Source: Streptomyces sp. P3 (GTDB taxonomy: Bacteria > Actinomycetota > Actinomycetes > Streptomycetales > Streptomycetaceae). From it: 64,000 nt of DNA. Below are positions 42,055 to 50,644 of the stretch, piece after piece; positions within the stretch are counted from its first letter, which is position 1; each line of letters opens with the position of its first letter. Under the pieces are notes generated by a model. That model saw only the letters and a list, made by a program, of their open reading frames with translations, was not told the DNA's origin and made no database searches. A program made the position numbers and the translations under genes. Where the stretch lies: positions 3,162,001-3,226,000 of the forward strand of contig NZ_CP028369.1 in NCBI RefSeq assembly GCF_003032475.1, written 5' to 3'.

Positions 42055-43142
42055 TACAGCGTCACCGCCACCTTGTCTCGTGCCGAACGGCGGGCCGCCT
42101 CCAGGACGTCGAGGGCGGCGGCCGCCTCGACGGCGGTCACCGGGCCCGGGCCGCCGTCGATCAGTGCCTTGGTCACCGCAGCGTAGTAGGCCGGGTAGTC
42201 GCCGGGGAGGGTCCGTTCGGGCCGTCCGCCGCCGGTCGGCGGGGACTCGCCGGCGCCGACCCGGCCCCACAGCTCCTCCGGTTCCGTGCCCCAGCCGGCC
42301 GAGCCGCCGGGCCGCAGGCCCTCGCGCAGCGCCGCCTCCTGCGGGTCCAGGCCGTACTTCACGTACCCCGCCCGCGAGCCCAGCACCCGGAAGCGCGGGC
42401 CGAGTTGGGCGGTCGTCGCGGAGACGTGGAGGTGGGAGCGGACGCCGTTCGCATGGGTGAGCGCGATGAACGTGTCGTCGTCGGTCTCCGCGCCCGGCCG
42501 GCGGACGTCCGCCTCGGCGTACACGAGGACCGCCGGGCCGAACAGCACCAGCGCCTGGTCGACCACGTGGCTGCCGAGGTCGTAGAGCAGACCTCCGATC
42601 TCTGCCGGGTCGCCGGACTCCCGCCAGCCGCCCTTCGGCTGCGGACGCCACCGCTCGAACCGCGACTCGAAGCGCTGGACGTCGCCCAGCGCGCCCTCGT
42701 CCAGCAGTTTGCGCAGGGTCAGGAAGTCGTTGTCCCAGCGCCGGTTCTGGAAGACGGACAGGAGCAGTCCGCGCTCGTCGGCGAGGGCGGCCAGCGTACG
42801 GGCCTCGGCCGCCGTGCCCGCGACCGGCTTGTCGACGACGACCGGCAGACCGGCTTTCAGGGCGGCGGTCGCGAGCGGCACATGCGTCTTGTTCGGGGAC
42901 GCGACGACCACCAGATCCAGCTCACCGGCCCGGGCGAGGAGGTCGTCGGGGCCGACGGCGAGGCGCACGTCCGGGAATTCGGCGCGGGCCTGCTCCTGCC
43001 GCTCCGGGTTCGAGGTGACCACCGTGTCGAGCACGAGGCCCTCGGTGGCGGCGATCAGCGGGGCGTGGAAGACGGAGCCCGCGAGGCCGTAGCCGATCAG
43101 GCCCACGCGCACAGGGGTGCCGCCAGTCTTGCGTCCAGTCAT
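42054..43142 (-). CDS. Gfo/Idh/MocA-family oxidoreductase
   Basis: A 362-aa NAD(P)-dependent dehydrogenase of sugar or inositol derivatives. The Rossmann start is VRVGLIGYGLAGSVFHAPLI, the signature block HVPLATAALKAGLPVVVDKPVAGT has the catalytic-type Lys, and a C-terminal alpha/beta domain follows (GGLLYDLGSHVVDQALVLFG). The ATG at 43142 is 48 nt from the divergent ROK regulator start, with an imperfect 27-bp palindrome between them, so this operon is the likely target of that regulator. Confidence 0.94.
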   Translation of the reverse strand: MTGRKTGGTPVRVGLIGYGLAGSVFHAPLIAATEGLVLDTVVTSNPERQEQARAEFPDVRLAVGPDDLLARAGELDLVVVASPNKTHVPLATAALKAGLPVVVDKPVAGTAAEARTLAALADERGLLLSVFQNRRWDNDFLTLRKLLDEGALGDVQRFESRFERWRPQPKGGWRESGDPAEIGGLLYDLGSHVVDQALVLFGPAVLVYAEADVRRPGAETDDDTFIALTHANGVRSHLHVSATTAQLGPRFRVLGSRAGYVKYGLDPQEAALREGLRPGGSAGWGTEPEELWGRVGAGESPPTGGGRPERTLPGDYPAYYAAVTKALIDGGPGPVTAVEAAAALDVLEAARRSARDKVAVTL

Positions 43143-43148
43143 GAACCC

Positions 43149-43175
43149 CACTTTCACAACACTGTTGCCAAAGTG
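43149..43175. promoter_or_regulatory. Imperfect 27-bp palindrome, candidate ROK operator
   Basis: Symmetric about 43162: CACTTT, 2 nt, CAACA, C, TGTTG, 2 nt, AAAGTG. Eleven of thirteen pairs match. It fills the gap between the divergent oxidoreductase and ROK genes. Confidence 0.65.
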
Positions 43176-43189
43176 CAAGCAGGGGGAGA

Positions 43190-44305
43190 ATGGGAGACGT
43201 GAACAGGACGAACGGCGGCGGCCACCCGACCGGTGTGAATCTGCCGGGGCTGCGCAACCACAATGCCGCGCTCGTGCTCGACCTGCTGCGCACGGCAGGC
43301 CGGGACGGCATCAGCAGACTCGAGCTCGCCGAGCGGACCGGCCTCACCCCGCAGGCCGTCAGCAAGATCACCGCCCGGCTGCGGGAGGAGGGGCTGGCGG
43401 CGGAGGCGGGCCGGCGCGCGTCGACCGGCGGGAAGCCGCGCACGGTCCTGCGGCTCGTCCCCGGCGCGGGTCACGCCGTCGGCGTCCACCTCGAGCGGGA
43501 CGAGCTGAGGGCGGTGCTGGTCGATCTCGAGGGGACCGTGGTGGGGGAGCGGGGCGTGCCGCTGGATTTGGGCGCGGGCGCGGAAGCGGTGCTCGGGGCG
43601 GTCGTCCGGGAGGCCGTCGCGCTGGTCCGGAGCGCGGGCGGCGCCGCCTTCGGCGTCGGGGTGGCCCTGCCCGGACCGCTCGACCACACCCACGGGGTGC
43701 TGCACCGGATCACCGGCTTCCCCGAGTGGGACGGCTTCCCGCTGCGGGACGCGCTGGCGGAGCGGCTCGGGGCGCCGGTCGTCGTCGACAAGGACACCAA
43801 CGCCGTCGCGCTCGGACTCGCCGTCGGCGGACTGCGCGGCTCCTTCGCCTGCCTGTACCTGGGCACCGGCCTCGGCGCGGGCCTGGTGATCGGCGGGACC
43901 GTGCACCGGGGCGCGCGCACCGGCGCGGGGGAGTTCGGGCACCAGGTCGTGCAACTGGACGGACCTCCGTGCCCGTGCGGCAACCGGGGGTGCGTCGAGG
44001 CGCTGTGCCTGGCCGCCCTCGACCGGGGGGACGTGGGCGAGGCGGCGCGCGTGCTGGGGGTGGCCGCCGCGAACCTCGTCGGACTGCTCGACATCGACGT
44101 CGTCCTGCTGGGCGGCCGGACCGTCGAGGCCGACCCCGAGCCTTTTCTGCGCGGTGTGGCCGCAGTCCTCGACACCCACGCCCGCCGCGAGGGCGCCCCG
44201 CAGAACGCCGTGCCGGTACGCCTCGCCCCCGGCGGCCCGCGCAACGTGGCGGAGGGCGCCGCCCAGCTCCTCCTGGCCCCGCTGTTCGGCCGCGAGACCG
44301 GCTGA
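43190..44305 (+). CDS. ROK-family transcriptional regulator
   Basis: A 371-aa sugar-responsive regulator: N-terminal winged HTH (ISRLELAERTGLTPQAVSKITARLREEGLA), then a ROK sugar-kinase-like domain with GVGVALPGPLDHTHGVL, KDTNAVALG, YLGTGLGAGLVIGG and the zinc signature around GEFGHQVV...CPCGNRGCVEALC. It probably represses the divergent oxidoreductase/UPF0303 operon and itself. The effector sugar is unknown. Confidence 0.94.
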   Translation: MGDVNRTNGGGHPTGVNLPGLRNHNAALVLDLLRTAGRDGISRLELAERTGLTPQAVSKITARLREEGLAAEAGRRASTGGKPRTVLRLVPGAGHAVGVHLERDELRAVLVDLEGTVVGERGVPLDLGAGAEAVLGAVVREAVALVRSAGGAAFGVGVALPGPLDHTHGVLHRITGFPEWDGFPLRDALAERLGAPVVVDKDTNAVALGLAVGGLRGSFACLYLGTGLGAGLVIGGTVHRGARTGAGEFGHQVVQLDGPPCPCGNRGCVEALCLAALDRGDVGEAARVLGVAAANLVGLLDIDVVLLGGRTVEADPEPFLRGVAAVLDTHARREGAPQNAVPVRLAPGGPRNVAEGAAQLLLAPLFGRETG

Positions 44306-44452
44306 CGGGTGCGTCCGTGCGCAGGCGAGTCCGTACGTCCGTGCGCCGGTGAGTCCGTGAGTCGGGCTGCCTCCGCCGAACGAGGGGATGCGTGCCGTCG
44401 TGCGGTGCGGCGGGGGCGGTCCGGTCGGATCATCGTGCAGGCTCACGTGTTC

Positions 44453-45310
44453 ATGCGACTGTGCCCGCCCGTCTCCCTCTGTCTCGCCGCGGCCGCCGCC
44501 CTCCTCCCCGTGCCCGCGTACGCGGAAGCCGGACCGGGTTGTGCCGGGTCCGGCGCCGACGGCTTCCCGCTCACCACCCGTCTGCGCGGCGGGCCCGACT
44601 CCTACCGGCCCGGCGGTGGATTCGGCGCCTGGTACCTCGACCTCACCAACACCACCCGCCGCACCTGTGACGGCGTCCACCCGGTCGTCGTCCTGGTCGA
44701 CGCCGGGCACCTGCTGAAACCGGATCAGCCGCGCCTGGAGTTCTACGCCGACGGACGGGCGCACCCGGTCCGCTTCGAGCCCACCGACGACGACGAGCTG
44801 GTCGGCGTCCTCGCCGACGAGAAGGGGGCGCGCGGCTTCTCCGGGTTCCGTGTGGACCCGGGCCGGACCCTCACGGTGAGAATGCGGATGGCCCTCGCCC
44901 CGGACACCGCCCCGAACGTCGTCACCGCCAACGCGGCCGTCGTCCAGCGGCACGGTGACGACGGCGACTGGGTCGGGCAGTCGAACGACTACCGCTTCGC
45001 CGTCGAGACCGCGCCCGGCACCCCACCCGACGCGGAACCCGAACCCGACACCGAACCCGACACCGAACCGGGCATCGAATCCGGGGCCGGGAAGGCGGAA
45101 GCGGGTTCCGGTTCGGCCGCCCCGCGAACCGCGCTCCCCGCCACGCCCTCTCCGCGCCCCTCCGCCGCCGACACCGGGGCGCTCTCCCTCGCCGACGAGG
45201 CCGCCGAGCTGGCCCGCACCGGCCTGGCCTCGCCGGCCGCCCTCGGCGCCGTCGGCGGCTGCTTCCTGCTCGTCGGCGCGGCCCTGCTGCTGGCCCGCCG
45301 ACGGCGCTGA
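44453..45310 (+). CDS. Secreted surface protein with LARTG sortase signal
   Basis: A 285-aa protein: Sec signal (MRLCPPVSLCLAAAAALLPVPAYA), a mature domain of beta character (PLTTRLRGGPDSYRPGGGFGAWYLDLTNTTRRTCDGVHP), an acidic EPDTEPDTEPG repeat linker, and a C-terminal LARTG, hydrophobic helix and RRRR. LAxTG is a class E sortase target, so it is predicted to be wall-anchored. ATG 44453 is chosen to start the signal peptide; a GTG at 44435 is possible. I do not recognise the mature domain. Confidence 0.85.
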   Translation: MRLCPPVSLCLAAAAALLPVPAYAEAGPGCAGSGADGFPLTTRLRGGPDSYRPGGGFGAWYLDLTNTTRRTCDGVHPVVVLVDAGHLLKPDQPRLEFYADGRAHPVRFEPTDDDELVGVLADEKGARGFSGFRVDPGRTLTVRMRMALAPDTAPNVVTANAAVVQRHGDDGDWVGQSNDYRFAVETAPGTPPDAEPEPDTEPDTEPGIESGAGKAEAGSGSAAPRTALPATPSPRPSAADTGALSLADEAAELARTGLASPAALGAVGGCFLLVGAALLLARRRR

Positions 45311-45434
45311 TCTCGAGGGGCGCGTCCCAGCAGGTGGACGGCCCGGAAGCGGCCATTCCCCAAGATCGGCCCTGTGATTAGGCTGGGGCGCACGCAGCGA
45401 CTGCGTCCTCGCGCACGGCAGGGAGATCCCGCAC

Positions 45435-46214
45435 ATGGCAGACCGCAAGCCCATCGAGTCGTGGCTCACCGACATGGACGGTGTGCTCATCCACGAGGGT
45501 GTGCCGATCCCCGGCGCCGACGCCTTCCTGAAGAAGCTGCGGGAGTCCGGCAAGCCGTTCCTCGTCCTCACCAACAACTCGATCTACACCCCCCGCGACC
45601 TGCACGCCCGTCTGCGGCGGATGGGTCTGGAGGTGCCGATCGAGAACATCTGGACCTCCGCGCTGGCCACCGCCCAGTTCCTCGGCGACCAGCGGCCCGA
45701 GGGCACGGCGTACGTCATCGGCGAGGCGGGTCTGACCACCGCCCTGCACGACATCGGTTACGTCCTCACCGACCACGAGCCCGACTACGTGGTGCTCGGC
45801 GAGACCCGCACCTACTCCTTCGAGGCGATGACGAAGGCGGTCCGCCTCATCAACGACGGCGCGCGTTTCATCTGCACCAACCCGGACGAGACGGGCCCCT
45901 CCGTCGAGGGCGCGCTGCCCGCCACGGGTGCGGTCGCCGCGCTGATCACCAAGGCGACCGGCAAGAACCCGTATTTCGCGGGCAAGCCGAACCCGCTGAT
46001 GATGCGCACCGGGCTGAACGCCATCGGCGCGCACTCCGAGACCAGCGCGATGATCGGCGACCGCATGGACACCGACGTGCTGGCGGGCATGGAGGCCGGC
46101 ATGCAGACGTTCCTGGTGCTCACCGGTCTGACCAGGCCCGAGCAGGTCGAGGACTTCCCGTACCGGCCGTCGAAGATCGTGGACTCGATCGCGGACCTCG
46201 TCGACCGGGTCTGA
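45435..46214 (+). CDS. HAD-IIA family sugar-phosphatase (NagD-like)
   Basis: A 259-aa phosphatase of the haloacid dehalogenase superfamily, class IIA cap. Motif I is WLTDMDGVLIHEG (nucleophile Asp), motif II FLVLTNNSIY, motif III near GKPNPLMM, and motif IV MIGDRMDTDVLAGMEAGM. NagD-type enzymes remove phosphate from sugar or nucleotide monophosphates; the natural substrate is not clear. It stands alone between secreted-protein genes. Confidence 0.95.
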   Translation: MADRKPIESWLTDMDGVLIHEGVPIPGADAFLKKLRESGKPFLVLTNNSIYTPRDLHARLRRMGLEVPIENIWTSALATAQFLGDQRPEGTAYVIGEAGLTTALHDIGYVLTDHEPDYVVLGETRTYSFEAMTKAVRLINDGARFICTNPDETGPSVEGALPATGAVAALITKATGKNPYFAGKPNPLMMRTGLNAIGAHSETSAMIGDRMDTDVLAGMEAGMQTFLVLTGLTRPEQVEDFPYRPSKIVDSIADLVDRV

Positions 46215-46318
46215 AACCCGCGGCGACCCGCCTGTCACCCGTACGGAGCAGCGAAAACCCGCCAGGGGATGCGCCCGGCGGTCCGGTGGGGGACTCTCCA
46301 GAGAGCTGGAGGTTCACG

Positions 46319-46945
46319 ATGAGTTCACTGAAAGTCACTCTTTGTACGGGTGTCGCGGTCGCCGCCGCGGCGCTCGCCCCCGCGATGCTCGTCCCCACGG
46401 CGCTGGCACCCACGGCGTACGCGTCGGGCGACGGCGACGGTGGCGGAGGCAGGGTTTCGGTCACGCCGTCCAAGCCCGGGCCCGGCGCCGAGGTCACGCT
46501 GAAGGTCACGGGCTGCGGCGGCCGCACGGCCACCGCTACCTCGGACGCGTTCGTCTCGGACGCGCGGCTCAGCGGTTCGGGCGGCTCGCTCTTCGGCGAC
46601 ACCCGGGTGCGCTCCTCGGTCGCGGCCGGCGCCTACGACGTGCGGATCACCTGCGTCGACTTCACGGTCAAGGGCCGGATCAGCGTCGTCGCCCCGTCGT
46701 TCGCCGAGCCGTCGCGGCCGCGCGAGTCGTCGGGTCCCCCGGCGCAGGACGCCCCGACGGTCCCCGCCTCTCCCGTCGCCCCGGTCCGCGCGGGCGGCGG
46801 CGGGGCGGCTCCGCTCGCCTCCGTGGAGGAGGCCCGGGTGGACGGCCCCGGCGCGGTGCAGGCGGTCATCGGCCTGTTGCTGGCGGGCGTCGCCGCGGCC
46901 GCCGTCGTCTTCCGCGGTGTGCGGCGGAGACGCAGGACGGACTGA
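46319..46945 (+). CDS. Secreted membrane-anchored protein paired with a sortase
   Basis: A 208-aa protein: signal peptide (LCTGVAVAAAALAPAMLVPTALAPTAYA), a roughly 90-residue Ig-like beta domain (VSVTPSKPGPGAEVTLKVTGCGG...YDVRITCVDFTVKG, two cysteines that may pair), a Pro-rich linker, and a C-terminal hydrophobic helix followed by RRRRR. It has no clear LPxTG-like motif before that helix. Its stop is 3 nt before the sortase start, so the two are co-expressed and it may be the sortase's partner or dedicated substrate. Confidence 0.85.
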   Translation: MSSLKVTLCTGVAVAAAALAPAMLVPTALAPTAYASGDGDGGGGRVSVTPSKPGPGAEVTLKVTGCGGRTATATSDAFVSDARLSGSGGSLFGDTRVRSSVAAGAYDVRITCVDFTVKGRISVVAPSFAEPSRPRESSGPPAQDAPTVPASPVAPVRAGGGGAAPLASVEEARVDGPGAVQAVIGLLLAGVAAAAVVFRGVRRRRRTD

Positions 46946-46948
46946 GCC

Positions 46949-47620
46949 GTGTCCGACCGCGAGCACGCTTCCGGTCGCTTCCTGACCGGCCTGGCCTGGG
47001 CGGTGCTGCTGCTCGCGCTGTGGTTGTGGGGCCGCGAGGCGACCGAGGTGCGGCACGGCGGATCCGTCCCGGCGACCGGCGACATGGCCGCGGTGGGCCG
47101 TCCACCGGTCCTGCTCCCGCCCGCCGTCGAGCCGTTGGGGCAGGCGCTGCCGCGACGCGTCGACATACCCGAGCTGGGCGTGCGGGCCCCGGTCGTCGCC
47201 CGCGGCCTCGACCGGGACGGGGCCGTCGACCCGCCGCCCTTCGACCAGGCGGGCGTCGTCGGCTGGTACGCCGGCGGCACGAAGCCCGGTGCGCGCGGCG
47301 CGGCCCTGCTGGTGGGGCACGTCGACACCGAGACCCGTCCCGCCGTCTTCTACAAGCTGAGCACACTCAGAGGCGGCGAGGCGATCCGCGTGGTCCGGGA
47401 CGACGGGAAGGTCGCCGAGTTCACCGTGGACGACGTCGAGGTCGTCCGGCGCGACCGCTTCGACGCCCGGCTGGCCTACGGCGCCCGCCGGCCGGGCCGC
47501 GCCGAACTGCGTCTCATCACCTGCGGCGGAGTCTTCGACCGGACCAGCCACAGCTACACGGCGAACGTGATCGTGTCGGCGTACCTGACCGGCACGAGCG
47601 CCGGCCGTGACATGACGTGA
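46949..47620 (+). CDS. Class F-type sortase
   Basis: A 223-aa transpeptidase: a membrane helix (residues 12-27), then a sortase domain with H124 (LLVGHVDTETRPAVFYKL), C192 (LRLITCGG) and R198 (FDRTSHSY). The GHVD...AVF...L and TCGGxFDR signatures fit class F of actinobacteria, distinct from the class E enzyme at 35729. GTG 46949 follows the upstream stop by 3 nt. The natural substrate of this class is poorly known. Confidence 0.92.
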   Translation: MSDREHASGRFLTGLAWAVLLLALWLWGREATEVRHGGSVPATGDMAAVGRPPVLLPPAVEPLGQALPRRVDIPELGVRAPVVARGLDRDGAVDPPPFDQAGVVGWYAGGTKPGARGAALLVGHVDTETRPAVFYKLSTLRGGEAIRVVRDDGKVAEFTVDDVEVVRRDRFDARLAYGARRPGRAELRLITCGGVFDRTSHSYTANVIVSAYLTGTSAGRDMT

Positions 47621-47640
47621 GGTGACGTGACGCGGACGCA

Positions 47641-47672
47641 CGAAGGCCCCTCGCTCTCGCGAGGGGCCTTCG
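47641..47672. terminator. Stem-loop between sortase and tRNA-Lys
   Basis: CGAAGGCCCCTCG (47641-47653) pairs perfectly with 47660-47672. It lies 20 bases after the sortase stop and just before the 3' end of the opposing tRNA gene. Confidence 0.8.
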
Positions 47673-47679
47673 TCGTCTG

Positions 47680-47753
47680 TGCGCCGCCAGGGACTCGAAC
47701 CCCGGACCCGCTGATTAAGAGTCAGCTGCTCTAACCAACTGAGCTAGCGGCGC
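47680..47753 (-). tRNA. tRNA-Lys (anticodon CUU), copy 1
   Basis: The acceptor GCGCCGC (47753-47747) pairs with 47687-47681; discriminator A at 47680. The anticodon stem CTGAC/GTCAG-type region encloses CTCTTAA, giving CUU (reads AAG). The T-arm GGGGTTCGAGTCCC is canonical. The sequence is identical to the gene at 53127-53200. Confidence 0.96.
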
Positions 47754-47943
47754 TTGCACTGACTCCGTAACTCTACAGGACGCCGGAGAGTGCATCCGAC
47801 CGTCCGGGGGGTCGCGGGCGCTGGACCGGGAGGGCGCCGCTTACATCATTCGGACCGTCAGCATGCGCGTCGACAAGACGGTTGAGAAACTGGCGAAGGT
47901 ACGCAGTCGCGGACATTTCCAGCCGAGGTGTGAGGGGAATCGC

Positions 47944-49128
47944 ATGGAGCCTCCGGTATTCGAGGAATTCGATCCCGAGAGCGACTGCGACTGCCCCGGA
48001 TGCGCGGCACGCCGACGGGCGGCCCGGAATTCCCCGACCGGCCCGTTCGGCTGCCTCCCGCCCGCTCACCGTGCCCTGGTCGTGGCCACCGCGACGGCGG
48101 CGGCGCTCGGCGCGGCGCCCGCGGCGCACGTCGCCGCCGCTCCGCGGTCCCCCGACCCATTCGGCGTTCCCGCAGGCGACGAGCCCGAGACCCCCCAGGG
48201 AGTGAAGGCCCCGCTGCACGGGCCCGCAGGGCCTTCGGTGCGCCCGGGTGGAGCGGCGGGACCGGTCGTGACGCCCGTGACGACCCGGTCCGACATCATC
48301 GGACGGGCCAGGGAATGGGTTTCGGCGCAGGTGCCGTACAACATGAGCGGCTACTGGTGGGACGGCTACCGGCAGGACTGCTCCGGCTTCGTCTCCATGG
48401 CCTGGAACCTGCCCCACAACGAGTGGACGGGCAGTCTCCACCAGTTCGGGACGAGGATTTCCAAGGAGGAACTCAGGCCCGGCGACATTCTGCTGTTCCA
48501 CAATCCGTCCGACCCCGAGAAAGGCTCGCACGTCGTCCTTTTCGGCGGCTGGACGGACTACACGCACAGTTACTACGTCGTGTACGAGCAGACCCGTCCG
48601 GCCACGCGCCGCCAGGCCACTCCCTACGCCTACTGGAGTCATTCCGACCGCTACGTCCCCTATCGCTACAAGGGTCTGCGGCCGGCCGCGCAGAGCACCG
48701 GGGAGAAGTCCGGCGCCGGGGGCGGGAGCGAGGCCGGGAACCGGGGCGCGATCGCGGAAAGGGACGGGGACAAGCCGCGAGGGCAGCCGGTCGCGCTGCC
48801 GGCGCTCCCGGGGCGGTCCGGGGCCGCGTCCGGGTCCGGGGCGGGTGCCGCGGAGCCGGACGCCACTCCCGCCCCCTCGGCGCCGCGCGTCCCCGCCTAC
48901 CCGGGCCGGGGCGTGTTCCGGCCCGGGGCGCAGAACGTGTACGTCACACAGCTGGGGCGGCAGTTGGTGAAGAAGGGCTTCGGCGGGCGCTACGCGACGG
49001 GTCCCGGGCCGCGCTGGGGCGAGACGGACCGGCGAGCGGTCGAGTCCTTCCAGCGCGCCCAGGGCTGGCGCGGCGGCGCCGCCGACGGCTACCCGGGCCC
49101 CGAGACCTGGCGGCGGCTCTTCTCGTAG
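47944..49128 (+). CDS. NlpC/P60-like cysteine hydrolase with peptidoglycan-binding domain
   Basis: A 394-aa protein. The middle domain has DCSGFVSMAWNLP (catalytic Cys in the C-S-G-F context), RPGDILLFHNP and GSHVVLFGGW (catalytic His), the layout of NlpC/P60 endopeptidases. The C-terminal 75 residues are a PG_binding_1-like domain (YVTQLGRQLVKKGFGG...DRRAVESFQRAQGW...PETWRRLF). The N-terminus is unusual: a cytoplasmic-side CDCPGC cluster (about residues 17-22) precedes the single membrane segment. ATG 47944 follows a GAGGGGAA site. It probably trims peptidoglycan. Confidence 0.88.
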   Translation: MEPPVFEEFDPESDCDCPGCAARRRAARNSPTGPFGCLPPAHRALVVATATAAALGAAPAAHVAAAPRSPDPFGVPAGDEPETPQGVKAPLHGPAGPSVRPGGAAGPVVTPVTTRSDIIGRAREWVSAQVPYNMSGYWWDGYRQDCSGFVSMAWNLPHNEWTGSLHQFGTRISKEELRPGDILLFHNPSDPEKGSHVVLFGGWTDYTHSYYVVYEQTRPATRRQATPYAYWSHSDRYVPYRYKGLRPAAQSTGEKSGAGGGSEAGNRGAIAERDGDKPRGQPVALPALPGRSGAASGSGAGAAEPDATPAPSAPRVPAYPGRGVFRPGAQNVYVTQLGRQLVKKGFGGRYATGPGPRWGETDRRAVESFQRAQGWRGGAADGYPGPETWRRLFS

Positions 49129-49413
49129 AACCGCCGCCCCCGCCGCCCCGCCCGGGTGCCCCCGCCCTGGCAGTCCCCGCCCACGCGGCCCGGCCCACAG
49201 GGGCCGGCCCCCCGGGGTCCGGCCCGAGGATCCCACCCACCCGGCCGCCTGCCCCGCCCACCCGATCCCCTTCACCCGGCCCCGCCCGCCCGGTCCCTCC
49301 GATCCCCTTCACCCGGTCCCGCCCGCACCGGTTGCACTCGCACCGTCCACCCACACCGTCCCCCACTGTCATGGCGTATCTGGCGTATCTGGCGCGGAGG
49401 CTGGAGGCACGCA

Positions 49414-50520
49414 ATGCACACGACCACTTCCCCCACACCCGAGTCCGAGGGGCCGTCCAGGCCCGCACGGCTCATCCAGAACGAAGCGACGACCGAGATC
49501 CCCGTCCACCTGTTGTTCCGCGACGAGCCCGAGCCACGGCCGGTGCCGCTCGGACCCGCCGTGGTGGACGGCCGGGCGGGCACCGGGGAGCAGCCGAGGC
49601 TGCGCCGGCCGGTGCTCGCGAAGCCCCGTCCGGGACCGCGGCCGGACCCCGAGCTGGCGGAGCGGCCGGCGCGGGTGCTGCCCGGCGCCCTGGGGGTGCT
49701 CGGCGGAGTATGCGGGGTGGCCGGCTGTGTGGCCGTCTCGTGGTGGGCCGGGGTCCTGCCGCCGCTCGCGGTGGCGTCGCTGCGGCTGCCGGAGATCGCG
49801 GGCGCGGGCCTCGGTCCGGCGCAGTGGGCGGCGTACGCGGGTGCGGGCACGCTCGCCCTGTTCGGCTTCGGCGGTCTCGCCCGCGGACGGACCGGGCGGG
49901 CCTGGGTGCTCGGCCTGTTCGGCCGCTACCGGGGCACGGTGCGGCGCACCGGCCTGCTGTGGGTGAACCCGCTGCCGCTGCGCCGCCTGGTGGACGTGCG
50001 GCTGCGGCACTGGCGCAGCGAGCCGATGTCCGCCGCCGACGGCAGCGGGGTCGCGCTGCGGGTGGTGGCCCTGGTGGTGTGGCGGGTGCGGGACACCGCG
50101 CGGGCGACGCTGGGGGTGGAGGACCACGAGACGTATCTGCGCGAGTGCGTCGAGGCGGCCCTGGCCCGGATCCCGGTGGAGACGCCGGGCGCGGGCCGGG
50201 GTTCGGCGGAGGCGGCGGGGGAGGCGCTGACCCGGCTGGTCGCGCGGGACGCGGGGGTGGTCGGCCTCGAGGTGTTCTCGGTGCAGCCGGTCCGGGTGGA
50301 GTACGCCCCCGAGGTCGCCGCGGCGATGCACCGCCGCCGGATCGCCGCGCTCGACGCCCAGCACCGGGCCACCGTGCTGACCTCGGTCGTCGACTCGGTG
50401 GAGGACACGGTGACCCGGCTGACCATGCGCGGGCTCGTGGAACTGGACGACTACGAGCGCAAGGCGCTGGTGAAGGACCTGACCGTGGCCTTCTGCGCGG
50501 GCCGGGAGCAGTCGCCCTGA
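49414..50520 (+). CDS. SPFH/band-7 domain membrane protein
   Basis: A 368-aa protein: hydrophilic N-terminus (about 1-85), two close membrane segments (about 88-150), then a band-7 domain (RRTGLLWVNPLPLRRLVDVRLRHWRSEP...VALRVVALVVWRVRDTARATLGVEDHETYLRECVEAALARI...LEVFSVQPVRVEYAPEVA...). Flotillin-like proteins of this group scaffold membrane complexes or proteases. ATG 49414 has GGAGG 8 nt upstream; the frame is open further upstream through Pro-rich non-coding sequence. It precedes the truncated LPMO gene. Confidence 0.9.
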   Translation: MHTTTSPTPESEGPSRPARLIQNEATTEIPVHLLFRDEPEPRPVPLGPAVVDGRAGTGEQPRLRRPVLAKPRPGPRPDPELAERPARVLPGALGVLGGVCGVAGCVAVSWWAGVLPPLAVASLRLPEIAGAGLGPAQWAAYAGAGTLALFGFGGLARGRTGRAWVLGLFGRYRGTVRRTGLLWVNPLPLRRLVDVRLRHWRSEPMSAADGSGVALRVVALVVWRVRDTARATLGVEDHETYLRECVEAALARIPVETPGAGRGSAEAAGEALTRLVARDAGVVGLEVFSVQPVRVEYAPEVAAAMHRRRIAALDAQHRATVLTSVVDSVEDTVTRLTMRGLVELDDYERKALVKDLTVAFCAGREQSP

Positions 50521-50585
50521 CGACCCGTCGAACAGAACGGGTGACGGGTATGGACATGTCCCGCGCACGCCCATAACCTCGAACT

Positions 50586-50597
50586 TGGTCTAGACCT
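50586..50597. promoter_or_regulatory. DasR-type (dre) operator ahead of the LPMO remnant
   Basis: TGGTCTAGACCT contains the perfect palindrome GGTCTAGACC (50587-50596) and matches the box found in front of Streptomyces chitinase and chitin-binding-protein genes. It is 48 nt upstream of the small ORF at 50645. Confidence 0.72.
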
Positions 50598-50644
50598 GCA
50601 CGGCTCGGCTCAGTGAACTCCCCACGTTCTCCAGGAGCGGCAGC

